A DNA stretch of 64,000 nucleotides from an uncultured Candidatus Nemicrothrix sp. GTDB lineage: Bacteria > Actinomycetota > Acidimicrobiia > Acidimicrobiales > Acidimicrobilacustridaceae. The notes beneath the pieces were generated by a model. That model was not told where the DNA came from. It saw nothing but the letters and a program-made list of their open reading frames with translations, and made no database searches. The stretch spans positions 1 to 64,000 of the forward strand of contig CAIPQK010000217.1 of NCBI GenBank assembly GCA_903867185.1, given 5' to 3'. Of this stretch, positions 40,278-49,803 are shown piece by piece; the stretch's first letter is position 1; the number at the start of each line of letters is the position of its first letter. A program made the translations under genes and the position numbers.

Positions 40278-40295
40278 CGAAACAGTTCTGTTTCG
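40278..40295. promoter_or_regulatory. Candidate TetR operator
   Basis: CGAAACAG-TT-CTGTTTCG perfect palindrome 14 bp upstream of MFS start. Confidence 0.6.
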
Positions 40296-40407
40296 GAATA
40301 CCCGTGTTTCGTAATTGTGACCGACGACCACCCGTGCGCCGCGACTCTTACCTCGCCCTCACCCTCCCTTCACACCAGTTTCACCTCCGATCCGTACGGT
40401 CACCCCC

Positions 40408-40695
40408 ATGGCCCGTCGCTCACGCCCTCATCCCGCATCCCGCAGTCGCCGCTTTGTCGGTTGGGCCAGCCTTGGCCTAGCCACGACCCTCGGCACCGGC
40501 ATGGCCCTGAGCGCGACCCTCGCCCCCTCCACGGCAGGCGCAACGACCACTCCAAACCAGACGGTCACCACCCCTTCCACAACGGCGAAAGCGCAGAACT
40601 CGAGCCCATCAACAACTCAGCGCTCGGCTACTCCCTCAACCACAATCCCCCGCAAGACAACACCCACGCCGAAAGCTCGAACGAGAGCCAGTTAA
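40408..40695 (+). CDS. Short secreted Ser/Thr-rich protein
   Basis: Signal-peptide-like N-terminus (RRFVGWASLGLATTLGTGMALSATLAPSTAGA) followed by T/S/P low complexity. Confidence 0.55.
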   Translation: MARRSRPHPASRSRRFVGWASLGLATTLGTGMALSATLAPSTAGATTTPNQTVTTPSTTAKAQNSSPSTTQRSATPSTTIPRKTTPTPKARTRAS

Positions 40696-40697
40696 TC

Positions 40698-41270
40698 GTG
40701 GGCTCTGTGTGGTGGTACGTGGCTCGATCTTCCGGCCTTGTGGCGTGGGGACTCGCCGCGCTTTCTGTCCTGTGGGGACTGTTGTTGTCGACCAAAGTGA
40801 TGGGGAAGAAAGCACGTCCCAACTGGCTGCTTGATCTGCATCGCTTTCTCGGCGGACTCACTGTTGTCTTCATTGCCGTTCATCTCGTTGGACTGTTTCT
40901 TGACCCTTACGTCAATTTCGGAGCGGCCCAACTCTTCATTCCATTTGCGTCGACCTGGAAACCATCGGCAGTCGCTTGGGGAATCGTCGCCTTCTACCTT
41001 CTGCTTGCCGTCGAAATCACCTCGCTCTTGCGACGCCGCATTCCAAAGAAATGGTGGAAAGCGGTGCATATGAGCAGTTACGGGATCTTTGTCTTTGGCA
41101 CCGTGCACCTGCTGACCGGAGGCACCGATCGACATTCACAACTACTGCTGTGGACGGTGGCAGGGATGAGCGGTGCCGTTGCAGCCATGACCCTGTATCG
41201 AATCGTGACGCCCAAAGAAACTCGAACCATCCAGAGCGATACCATCCGGGCTGCACAACCAATCGGTTGA
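40698..41270 (+). CDS. Ferric reductase-like transmembrane protein
   Basis: GTG start directly after previous stop; SVWWYVARSSGLVAWGLAALSVLWGLLLST, LDLHRFLGGLTVVFIAVHLVGL, WKAVHMSSYGIFVFGTVHLLTGG (paired His in TM helices). Confidence 0.7.
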   Translation: MGSVWWYVARSSGLVAWGLAALSVLWGLLLSTKVMGKKARPNWLLDLHRFLGGLTVVFIAVHLVGLFLDPYVNFGAAQLFIPFASTWKPSAVAWGIVAFYLLLAVEITSLLRRRIPKKWWKAVHMSSYGIFVFGTVHLLTGGTDRHSQLLLWTVAGMSGAVAAMTLYRIVTPKETRTIQSDTIRAAQPIG

Positions 41271-41291
41271 GTTCATTGCCTTGGAGGGACC

Positions 41292-42479
41292 ATGGAACGG
41301 CTCGCTATAGATCTTCTCGCCCCTGAGCTTTACGGCGGCGACCCGTACACCACCTACGCCTGGATGCGAGCGAACGAACCGGTCTACTGGGACGCAGCGA
41401 ACGAACTTTGGGGAATCGCTCGCTACGACGACATCGTCGACATCGAAAAGCGCAAAGACGTCTTTATCAATTCGGATACGGAAAAGGGCGGCTACCGACC
41501 AAATCTTCCCGCCGATAACGCCATCATCGGCCTCGACGACCCCCTTCACATGAAGCGCCGCAACATGGTTTCTCGTCGGTTTACTCCACGCGCAGCAAGC
41601 GCATGGGAAGACGACATCCGCGGCAAAGTCACCAAACTTCTTGATGCAGTTCGCGACAACGGAGGATCCGCCGAAGTCATCAACGAAATGGCTGCTCCGC
41701 TGCCCGCAATGATGATCGGCAAACTTCTCGGATTCGAAGAAGACGATTGGCCCAAGTTGAAGCATTGGTCGGAGACCACTATCGCTCTCGGTGGCGGCCC
41801 TCGATATTTCAATGACGCCGGCATGATCTCCGCTATCGAATTCGCCGGCGCAGCTGCCGAACTTTTCGAAGCAAAGAAGTCCTGCCCAGCCGACGATATT
41901 TTCTCGTTCTACACAACCGCTGAAGTCAACGGTTGTCCATTCGATCCCAACGATGCAATCGCTGACGCGCTGTTGCTCCTTGACGGTGGGGCCGAGACCA
42001 CACGGACAGTTATCGCTTGGACGATTCTCAACCTGATCAGCAATCCCGCTGAAATGACGAAGTTGCGAAATGGCGCCGACCTCACTGTCGCTGTCGAGGA
42101 AATGATTCGTTACGTCACGCCGATTCACAACATGTGTCGCGTTGCAAAGGTTGACGCCGAAGTCAATGGCGTGACTATTCCAAAGGGCAACCAAGTTGTG
42201 CTGATGTACTCGTCGGCAAATCGCGACGAGGCCCACTTCGACCGACCCGAAGAATTCCTCGTCGACCGCACACCAAACAATCACATTTCGTTTGGTTTCG
42301 GAACGCACTTCTGCCTTGGTGCATCGCTTGCTCGCCTCGAGATCCGAGTGTTCTTCGAAGAACTCCTTCGACGCACATCAGGGTGGAAACTCACCCCAGG
42401 GACCGAGCCCGTTGAAATGGCGAACGCATTCGTTCGCGGCATTGAATCGGCCCATGTCGATTTCGAGTTCATCGCATGA
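41292..42479 (+). CDS. Cytochrome P450
   Basis: LLLDGGAETTRTVIAW, FGFGTHFCLGASLARLEIRV. Confidence 0.95.
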   Translation: MERLAIDLLAPELYGGDPYTTYAWMRANEPVYWDAANELWGIARYDDIVDIEKRKDVFINSDTEKGGYRPNLPADNAIIGLDDPLHMKRRNMVSRRFTPRAASAWEDDIRGKVTKLLDAVRDNGGSAEVINEMAAPLPAMMIGKLLGFEEDDWPKLKHWSETTIALGGGPRYFNDAGMISAIEFAGAAAELFEAKKSCPADDIFSFYTTAEVNGCPFDPNDAIADALLLLDGGAETTRTVIAWTILNLISNPAEMTKLRNGADLTVAVEEMIRYVTPIHNMCRVAKVDAEVNGVTIPKGNQVVLMYSSANRDEAHFDRPEEFLVDRTPNNHISFGFGTHFCLGASLARLEIRVFFEELLRRTSGWKLTPGTEPVEMANAFVRGIESAHVDFEFIA

Positions 42480-43009
42480 GCGAGGACCCGGCAGCGATTC
42501 CGCTGCCGATCCCGGGCAAAGAAGTTCGGTTTCGTCACATGGACGACCCCGATGTCCCATGGCAGCTGTGTCGAGCACAACAGAACGCCGACGGTTCAAC
42601 CTCGTACGTGCGCGAGAAGTGGTTCGCGTTCAGTCCCGATCCCCAGTACCTCTCGTTCTACGCGGAATACGACCCGGGGATGATGGTCCGCCGCCATGGC
42701 CACTATTCACCTCACATGGTGTTCATCATCGACGGCGGACTTTGGTTTGGTGATCGTTGGTGCCCAAAGGGAACTCATGTTGAGCTTCCGTTCGGTGCCG
42801 CGTTCGGCCCCATCCGTGCCGGCGATGACGGCGCGAAGTTGTTCGAGGTCATGATGGGCGACCCGCGTTCGTGGGGAGATCAGCCCGAGGTCTATGAAGC
42901 AGCACTGGAAGAGCACGGCGTAACGCCGCTGCCCGACCCGCCTATCGATTTTCCTGATTGGTTATCTGACCTTCGCGCCCATTGGACACCAGCCGCCGAA
43001 GGCGACTGA
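42476..43009 (+). CDS. Cupin-like protein
   Basis: HGHYSPHMVFIIDGGLWFGDRWCPKGTHVELPFGAAFGPIRAGDDGAKLFEVM. Confidence 0.6.
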   Translation: MSEDPAAIPLPIPGKEVRFRHMDDPDVPWQLCRAQQNADGSTSYVREKWFAFSPDPQYLSFYAEYDPGMMVRRHGHYSPHMVFIIDGGLWFGDRWCPKGTHVELPFGAAFGPIRAGDDGAKLFEVMMGDPRSWGDQPEVYEAALEEHGVTPLPDPPIDFPDWLSDLRAHWTPAAEGD

Positions 43010-43031
43010 ACCGCTACGGCCAGAGCGGTTC
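43008..43031. terminator. Bidirectional hairpin between convergent genes
   Basis: GAACCGCT-ACGGCCAG-AGCGGTTC. Confidence 0.6.
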
Positions 43032-43676
43032 GTCGTCGCGGAAGCCGACGTCGTCGCCCCACTGATTACGGAACGAAACATCGTGTGCCGGCTGGCGCGT
43101 CGCGACGCCCCACTTGCCCGTGGGATAGCCAAGCGACACACAGCCCAGCATGTTCCAGCCTTCGTCCTTCGGCACGCCGAGGATGTCGAGCACCTCATCG
43201 TTATGAAACACGAGCACCTGTGTAAGCGACGTACCGACACCTTCGGCGCGAGCAGCGAGTTGCGCGTTCCAGAGTGCGGGATACACCGACGAGCCACTCG
43301 GGTCATGTTGCGCAAAACCAAAGAGATACAGCGGCACGCCTTCGAAATTGTCAGCCAACCACTGCGCTGACTTCTGAACTCGAAGCATCGACTTCGATTC
43401 TTCGAGTTCAGGTGCGTCATGTGCAGCGTCGAGACGATCCTTGTAATACGAACCCCACAGGACCGACATCGCTTGGCGATAGATCGGACCAAGTTTTGCC
43501 TTCACCTCGGGATCGTCGACAAGAAGGAAACGCCAGTTCTGCGTGTTGCCGCCGCTCGGAGCGCGAACAGCAGCGTCCATGATGCGCGCCTGCACATCCA
43601 TCGGAATGGGATCGGGCTTGACCCGACGCATTGCTCGAGTCGTATAGAGCGCTTCACGAATGTCCATGTGAATCAA
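43014..43676 (-). CDS. Nitroreductase family protein
   Basis: EALYTTRAMRRVKPDPIPMDVQARIMDAAVRAPSGGNTQNWRFLLV. Confidence 0.9.
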   Translation of the reverse strand: MIHMDIREALYTTRAMRRVKPDPIPMDVQARIMDAAVRAPSGGNTQNWRFLLVDDPEVKAKLGPIYRQAMSVLWGSYYKDRLDAAHDAPELEESKSMLRVQKSAQWLADNFEGVPLYLFGFAQHDPSGSSVYPALWNAQLAARAEGVGTSLTQVLVFHNDEVLDILGVPKDEGWNMLGCVSLGYPTGKWGVATRQPAHDVSFRNQWGDDVGFRDDEPLWP

Positions 43677-44422
43677 CCTTCCTTCGCGGCCTGAATGGCC
43701 TTGTGCATTGCGAGAACAAGTGCTTCAAATTCAGCGCATTCGTCGGTCGACAACGAATGCAACACACGAGCCATCGCGAGATCGGTGCCGGCTTCGGCGA
43801 CTTTCCATTCGCTCTTGGACGAGTCATCAACGGGAATTGTTGCAGCATCCCATCCAAACACCGGAGCCATACCCGGCGAATGCACGACAACCGCTTCGGC
43901 CGGTGAGAGCCCCATAGCAAGAACCGCACCGCCGTGAAGCCCGCCACGAAGTTCGCGTAATGCATTGAGGTAGTGCTGCGCTCGCGCCTTCGGTCGGTCC
44001 GCTCCTGGAACGGGCAACGACCGCCAACCAGCGAAGAGTGCCGCGCCGGCAGGAGAGGCTGCGTCGCACACCTTTGCTGCAAGTTCTGAAAAACGATCAA
44101 GCGGTCCGAGATCAGGAAGATTCGTGTCGCCATAGGCGTGACAGAGGTCGGCCCATTCACCTGCGGCCTTGGCCGGTTCCATCACTTTGCGAGCAAGTTC
44201 CCATTGCGTGCGCACCTGTTCGGGGTTCCAAAAGAAGAACGCCGAGGAAACAACATCGGGAGTGGTGTCACCAAGAACTCCGCCGCGACCAAGGACATAA
44301 AAGTCGATGCCTGAAAATCCGAGTTCGGCGCCGCGGGCGTAGGTGGCGCCGTCCATCATGAACGCTCCGCCCATATCGCCGATCGGCCTGGCAATCGCTT
44401 TGGCGGTTTCAACGTGAGTCAT
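43673..44422 (-). CDS. SCO6745-like protein
   Basis: ELGFSGIDFYVLGRGGVLGDTTPDVVSSAFFFWNPEQVRTQWE; ALRELRGGLHGGAVLAMGLSP. Confidence 0.6.
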   Translation of the reverse strand: MTHVETAKAIARPIGDMGGAFMMDGATYARGAELGFSGIDFYVLGRGGVLGDTTPDVVSSAFFFWNPEQVRTQWELARKVMEPAKAAGEWADLCHAYGDTNLPDLGPLDRFSELAAKVCDAASPAGAALFAGWRSLPVPGADRPKARAQHYLNALRELRGGLHGGAVLAMGLSPAEAVVVHSPGMAPVFGWDAATIPVDDSSKSEWKVAEAGTDLAMARVLHSLSTDECAEFEALVLAMHKAIQAAKEG

Positions 44423-44557
44423 GTGTTCTTCCCCTCCAGAAGATTCTGTGGGCGCGCGTACCCTTCAGACCTGCGAACCCTACGCCCTCACGAGGAAATG
44501 GTCACCCCCGCCCGGGCCGGTGTTACCGTTCCACCGTCCGAACTTCGAGGGGGAACC

Positions 44558-45043
44558 ATGGCCGACGAGCAACCGCAGCGGGGCGTAAAGCAGCGCAACA
44601 AGATCGTGATGAGTCCCGAGGAAATCGATGAGTTCCTCAAGGGTCGGCGCTCGATGACGATGTCGACCATCAACCCCGACGGAAGCATCCACTCAATCGC
44701 GATGTGGTACGGCTTCCTCGAAGGCTGCGTCGGTATCGAGTCGAAGGCCAAGGCCCAGAAGGTCATGAACCTTCGCCGCAACCCCAATCTCACGATGCTG
44801 GTTGAAGATGGCGAAACCTACGAAACACTTCGTGGAGTCACGCTCATCGGCAAGGCCGAAATCATCGATGACCCAGAGCGCATGTTCGAACTCGGCATCA
44901 GCGTGTTCGATCGCTACATGGCGCCGTACACCGAAGAGATGAAGGGTGCGGTCGAGATGATGCTGCATAAGCGCGTTGTTGTGAAGCTCAATGTTGAGCG
45001 CACCATCTCTTGGGACCACCGCAAACTTGGCGGCGGTTACTAA
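44558..45043 (+). CDS. Pyridoxamine 5'-phosphate oxidase-like / F420-binding family protein
   Basis: RSMTMSTINPDGSIHSIAMWYGFLEGCVGIESKAKAQKVMNLRRNPNLTMLVEDG. Confidence 0.82.
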   Translation: MADEQPQRGVKQRNKIVMSPEEIDEFLKGRRSMTMSTINPDGSIHSIAMWYGFLEGCVGIESKAKAQKVMNLRRNPNLTMLVEDGETYETLRGVTLIGKAEIIDDPERMFELGISVFDRYMAPYTEEMKGAVEMMLHKRVVVKLNVERTISWDHRKLGGGY

Positions 45044-45046
45044 ACC

Positions 45047-45065
45047 TTCCGATCAGTGATCGGAA
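45047..45065. terminator. Bidirectional hairpin between convergent genes
   Basis: TTCCGATC-AGT-GATCGGAA overlapping the stop codon of 45053-46354. Confidence 0.6.
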
Positions 45066-46354
45066 ACTGAGCGTTCAAGAAGGTCGGCGAATTCAGCGCG
45101 AGCGGCCGCACGTCGCTCGGGAAGATGTTCGCTTGGCCAGTCGCCTTCGGCCGGCGAATAGTCCTTCAATACTTCGCGAGCCACGGTGAACTTGTGCACC
45201 TCGGTCGGTCCGTCGGCGATCCCCATTGTGACCGATGCCATGAGCATGTTCGCCAGCGGCATTTCGTTCGAAACGCCGAGAGCTCCATGCAATTGCATCG
45301 TGCGTAGTACCGCTTCTCGGTACACCTTCGGTGTCGCCACCTTCACCGCAGCGATTTCTTTACGAGCGGCGTGTCCGCCCTTCTGGTCGACGACCCAGGC
45401 CGCATGCAGAACCTGCAGCTTGAACTGAAGAAGTTCGATGAAGGAATCGGCGATCTTTTCTTGGGTGGCTTGTTTGCGGGCCAAAAGTTCACCCTGTGTC
45501 GTGCGGCTAAGCGCTCGTTCGCACAACATGTCGAGACAGCGCGACACAGCGCCAACCGTGCGCATGGCGTGATGCAAGCGACCGCCGCCAAGTCGTGTCT
45601 GGGCGATCGTGAATGCTTGTCCTTCGCCACCGAGAAGATTCTCTGCCGGAACACGAACGCTGTTGTAGCGAACATAGGCATGTCCGCCGTGACCTTCTGC
45701 TTCTTGACCGACGCCAACGTTCCGAACAACTTCGATACCCGGCGAGTCAGCTGGCACAAGAAACATAGAAGCGCCCTTATGCACAACAACATCGGGGTCG
45801 GTAATAACCATGACAATCAAGAACGTGGCATAACGAAGCGATGACGCGAACCACTTCTCGCCATCAATAACCCATTCATCGCCATCACGCACTGCGCTGC
45901 ACGTAAAGACCCCGGGATCAGCACCACCCTGAGGTTCAGTCATCGAATAACACGAAGAAATGCGGCCATCGAGAAGCGGCTCGAGATACTTCGCCTTCTG
46001 CTCGGGAGTTCCGTAGTGAGCGATGATCTCGGCATTGCCCGAATCAGGAGCCTGACTTCCGAACACCGTTGGGCCGAACTGTGAACGACCAAGGATTTCG
46101 TTCATATACGCAAGTTGGACCTGCCCATAACCCTGACCTCCATACTCGGGTGTGAGGTGGCACGACCACAGTCCACGATCCTTGACGATCTGCTGAAGTG
46201 GGCGAATCGCTTCCTCGTAAAAGGCGCTGGACTTGTTGTAGACCATTTCTTCGCCAGCGAATGCGAGATCAAGTGGTTCAACCTCGGCCTTTACGAACTC
46301 GCGGATCCAGTCAAGCTGGTCTTGGAAGTTTGGATCGATGCTGAAATCGGCCAT
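45053..46354 (-). CDS. Acyl-CoA dehydrogenase
   Basis: SSCYSMTEPQGGADPGVFTCSAVRDGDEWVIDGEKWFASS; MQLHGALGVSNEMPL. Confidence 0.92.
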   Translation of the reverse strand: MADFSIDPNFQDQLDWIREFVKAEVEPLDLAFAGEEMVYNKSSAFYEEAIRPLQQIVKDRGLWSCHLTPEYGGQGYGQVQLAYMNEILGRSQFGPTVFGSQAPDSGNAEIIAHYGTPEQKAKYLEPLLDGRISSCYSMTEPQGGADPGVFTCSAVRDGDEWVIDGEKWFASSLRYATFLIVMVITDPDVVVHKGASMFLVPADSPGIEVVRNVGVGQEAEGHGGHAYVRYNSVRVPAENLLGGEGQAFTIAQTRLGGGRLHHAMRTVGAVSRCLDMLCERALSRTTQGELLARKQATQEKIADSFIELLQFKLQVLHAAWVVDQKGGHAARKEIAAVKVATPKVYREAVLRTMQLHGALGVSNEMPLANMLMASVTMGIADGPTEVHKFTVAREVLKDYSPAEGDWPSEHLPERRAAARAEFADLLERSVSDH

Positions 46355-46422
46355 TACGAGTTCCCCCTCGGTGAAATCTGTTCCTACGGTAGGCCCGGTT
46401 CAGGCATTCGGCGAAATGCCCG

Positions 46423-47613
46423 TCAGCTCTCCCATTCGCATCGAAGCGAGGAGACCGACCGAAGATTGCAGCCAGACGGAACCGCTCCGAGATCATCGCT
46501 TGCGAGTTTCAATCCCGGCAGTCGATCCAAGATGACCTCGAGCGCAGCGAGCAACTGCTGTTTCGCCATATGGGTGCCGGGACAAAACTTGACCCCAAAA
46601 CCGAAGGTGAGAATGTCGGCATCGGGTCGATCGATATCGAATTCATCGGGCCGATCAAAACGTGACGGGTCGCGATTCGCCGAAGCGACCCCGGCGAGGA
46701 TCATCGACCCCGCTGGGATATGCACTCCGCCGATGATTCCTTCTCGTAATGCCATGCGAGGCAAAAGCGGTACCGGAGGTTCCCACCGCAGCAGTTCGCG
46801 CACGACCGCCGGAAGAAGTTCTCGTTCGTTGCTGATTCGTTCCAACAGCGCCGGTCGATGAAGCAAGGTCCACAACAAATTGCTCAACGCATCGGAGGTC
46901 GTTGTTGCCCCAACAGCGAACAGCAACCGGACATGCGAATGCACTTCCTCGTCGGTCAATGTCACCCCTTGGAACTCGCCAGTGACGAGTTGAGAGATGA
47001 CATCGGAACCAGGCTGCTCACGTCGAGCAGCAACGACAGGCGCGATCACTTCAGAAAGTTCATCGGCGGCTCTTCGGGCCGCTTCTGGATTGCTCGGTTC
47101 AGAGAGGATGGCCAGTGCCCAGTCCCGCTGCCGATCTTCAAACCCCTCAGGTAATCCGAGTTTTCTACTGATCGCCCAGAACGGAAGTCGGTTGGCAAAG
47201 TCACCGATGAGGTCACCCTCACCCTTTCGAACAAGACCATCGATCAATTCATGCGCGAGCGGTGTGAGCTCTTCATCGACGAATCTGACTGCGGCACGTG
47301 AACGGAACGCTGGCGTAACAAGGCGCCTGTAGACGTCGTGATCAGTGCCATCCATCGAGATAAATGTCCGGCCAACGGTTTTCTCGAGTTGATATTTATA
47401 AACCTCGCCACCGGGAAACTCTTCGTTGGAAGCGAAGAACTCCCGCAACGTGTCCCAACTCAAAATGACAAAAGTCGGCATCCCATAAAAAGTTGCTGGA
47501 GCGACATCGCCATACTGGGCTCGCAAGGCTCGCAAGGTGTCGTGAAGTTGAGGCCCCGGAAGCGGATCAATAGCAATATCGATTACAGAGCCAACCGCGT
47601 CGTTCTCAGCCAT
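46423..47613 (-). CDS. Cytochrome P450
   Basis: LLFAVGATTTSDALSNLLW, FGFGVKFCPGTHMAKQQLLAALE. Confidence 0.94.
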   Translation of the reverse strand: MAENDAVGSVIDIAIDPLPGPQLHDTLRALRAQYGDVAPATFYGMPTFVILSWDTLREFFASNEEFPGGEVYKYQLEKTVGRTFISMDGTDHDVYRRLVTPAFRSRAAVRFVDEELTPLAHELIDGLVRKGEGDLIGDFANRLPFWAISRKLGLPEGFEDRQRDWALAILSEPSNPEAARRAADELSEVIAPVVAARREQPGSDVISQLVTGEFQGVTLTDEEVHSHVRLLFAVGATTTSDALSNLLWTLLHRPALLERISNERELLPAVVRELLRWEPPVPLLPRMALREGIIGGVHIPAGSMILAGVASANRDPSRFDRPDEFDIDRPDADILTFGFGVKFCPGTHMAKQQLLAALEVILDRLPGLKLASDDLGAVPSGCNLRSVSSLRCEWES

Positions 47614-47732
47614 AGATTTTCCCCCTTGATGCACGGTACCCAATGATCAGAAGACATGCCCCGCTCAAAGTGTCAGGATGACCTCCCTGAGCGGCAGATG
47701 ACCGACTCTTCCCAAGACGACAAAGGAATTCC

Positions 47733-48113
47733 ATGAGCGACGGAGCGAAGTACGAACAGCTGGTCCGTGACTTCTGTGATGCCTGGGCCGATGGCGACCA
47801 CGACAAGGTGGTCGAGTACTTCACCGCCGATGGCGTGTACCACAACATCCCCGTCGATCCGATGGTTGGACACGAGGCAATTCGCATGATGATCGAAGGC
47901 TTCACCGCCGGCCTCAAGGTCAAGGTCTTCCGTATCGACAACATTCTTTCGAACGGTCCGATGGTCGTGACCGAACGCGTCGACATTTTCGAAAAAGAAG
48001 ATGGTGGCGAGATCGAGCTTCCTGTCCTCGGCATTTTTGAATTCGAGGGCGACAAGATCGCGAAATGGCGCGAGTACTTCGACCTCAATCAGTTCATGTC
48101 ACAAATGGGTTGA
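47733..48113 (+). CDS. SnoaL-like / limonene-1,2-epoxide hydrolase-like protein
   Basis: VRDFCDAWADGDHDKVVEYFTADGVYHNIPVDPMVG; FEFEGDKIAKWREYFD. Confidence 0.82.
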   Translation: MSDGAKYEQLVRDFCDAWADGDHDKVVEYFTADGVYHNIPVDPMVGHEAIRMMIEGFTAGLKVKVFRIDNILSNGPMVVTERVDIFEKEDGGEIELPVLGIFEFEGDKIAKWREYFDLNQFMSQMG

Positions 48114-48131
48114 GCTATTCGCTCCTCAACC
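48108..48131. terminator. Bidirectional hairpin between convergent genes
   Basis: GGTTGAG-CTATTCGCTC-CTCAACC. Confidence 0.55.
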
Positions 48132-48920
48132 AGCCAGGAACGTAAAGACATCCGGGAACGCGGTTGCGTCTTGCGCGAAGAAACCATGTCCACCCTCGTA
48201 GACATGAAGTTCAGCATTTGGAATTCGATCAGCCATCGCTTCGCTATTCGAAAGCGGAGCGATGCCGTCGTAGCGTCCAGCCCCGATAAACGTGGGTGCC
48301 GTGATGCGCTTGAGGCGATCCCACACGTCATGAGTGCTTCGTGCAGCCAGTTGTTCGATCTCTCCGCGTTCAGCATCCGAACCTGCTTTCGCTCCGTACT
48401 GACCGCTGATGCCATCGACGAATAGCTGATCTGCTGGGTGGGCAGCGAGCCACTCGGGCGTGAACCGCGTATCCATGATCGTCATCGAAATTCCCGCTCG
48501 CTCGGATTCATCCATCGAACGGAGTTCATGAAGCGGATACGAGGAACCGCCTGCTCCACCCGGCGATGTGCATAGCAACGCCAACCGCTCGACCCGTTCG
48601 GGAACGGTTACCGCAAACTCTTGCGCAACCATCCCGCCAAAACTGATCCCGACGACGTTGAACGTGTCCCAGCCAAGAAAATCAACGAGGGCAATCGCGT
48701 CGGCTGCATATTCCGCCATCGAATAGGGGCCAGCGGGAATCTCCGTACGACCCAACCCGCGCTGGTCGTGAAGCACAACATCGAATTGCGTTGCGAGTAC
48801 GTCGAACAGCGGTCGCATGCGTTCGATCGTTGAACCCGATCCGTTGAACATCAGCAGTCGAGGACCCTCGCCTGCCTGTTCCCAGTGAAGATCGATCCCA
48901 TTCAGTCGTTCGGTAGGCAT
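48126..48920 (-). CDS. Alpha/beta hydrolase
   Basis: LHDQRGLGRTEIPAGPYSM, NVVGISFGGMVAQEFAV, GGHGFFAQ. Confidence 0.92.
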   Translation of the reverse strand: MPTERLNGIDLHWEQAGEGPRLLMFNGSGSTIERMRPLFDVLATQFDVVLHDQRGLGRTEIPAGPYSMAEYAADAIALVDFLGWDTFNVVGISFGGMVAQEFAVTVPERVERLALLCTSPGGAGGSSYPLHELRSMDESERAGISMTIMDTRFTPEWLAAHPADQLFVDGISGQYGAKAGSDAERGEIEQLAARSTHDVWDRLKRITAPTFIGAGRYDGIAPLSNSEAMADRIPNAELHVYEGGHGFFAQDATAFPDVFTFLAG

Positions 48921-48921
48921 G

Positions 48922-49728
48922 TCACATCGGTTTCCACTCGGGCGCCCGCTTCTCGCGGAACGCTTCTCCAGCTTCGGTCATATTTCCGGTAAAAGTTCCG
49001 AGAACCTGCGTGCGGTTCTCGAGTTCCATCGCCGCACGAAGGCTCGACGCATCGAGGTTGGCCCACATGCCGACCTTGGTCATCCGCACCCCGTATTCGG
49101 AGTTGTCAGCAACCATCGCGGCAAGTTCAAGCGCCGTCGGAAGCAATGACTCGCCGCTGGTCACGCGATTCAACACGCCATAGCTACGAGCTTCTTCGGC
49201 GGTGAACCGGCGGCCGGTCAGCATCAGTTCGGCAGCAATCGTGGGTCCACAAATACGCGGAAGCCAATAACTCGTTCCAAGATCACAAGAGGACAAACCA
49301 ACGCGAATGAAATGCGACGCAAAAAACGCACCGTCGGTCGCAATTCGAAGATCACAGGTCAGCGCCAGTGCAAGACCTCCACCAACAACTGCACCGTGGA
49401 GTGCAGCGATTACAGGTTGCGGGGTTTCATGAATGGCAAGAACCACATCCATCAGATGTTCCTGCATCTCATGAATGAATCCGACTGGCCCTCGACCGCG
49501 CGCGCGATCAGGCACGCCACCTGTTCCGCTCATGTCGGCTCCGGCGCAGAACCCTCGACCATTTCCGTCGAGAATTACCACCCGAACCTCACGATCGTGA
49601 CGAATCGCCGCGAACGCATCGGAAAGCCCATCGATCAGTGCAGGGGTGAGCGCGTTATAGCGATCGGGATCGTTGAGCGTCACCCGGAGAATGCCCTCGC
49701 CCACCATTGCTGTTTCAACAATTGCCAT
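48922..49728 (-). CDS. Enoyl-CoA hydratase
   Basis: DGNGRGFCAGADMSG, AALHGAVVGGGLALALTCDLRIA. Confidence 0.9.
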   Translation of the reverse strand: MAIVETAMVGEGILRVTLNDPDRYNALTPALIDGLSDAFAAIRHDREVRVVILDGNGRGFCAGADMSGTGGVPDRARGRGPVGFIHEMQEHLMDVVLAIHETPQPVIAALHGAVVGGGLALALTCDLRIATDGAFFASHFIRVGLSSCDLGTSYWLPRICGPTIAAELMLTGRRFTAEEARSYGVLNRVTSGESLLPTALELAAMVADNSEYGVRMTKVGMWANLDASSLRAAMELENRTQVLGTFTGNMTEAGEAFREKRAPEWKPM

Positions 49729-49803
49729 GCTGCTCCCCCACGAACTTGGAAATCCAAGTCCACCACATCGCCCACACTCACGCGCCACCTACGATCGTCG
49801 CCT

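Noticed and set aside
41142-42308. 388-aa minus-strand ORF
   Set aside because: Antisense shadow of a P450 with intact heme-binding motif FGFGTHFCLG.
49312-49803. N-terminal extension of the TauE/SafE ORF
   Set aside because: Antisense to the enoyl-CoA hydratase; the natural start is ATG 49804 followed by the TM pattern.
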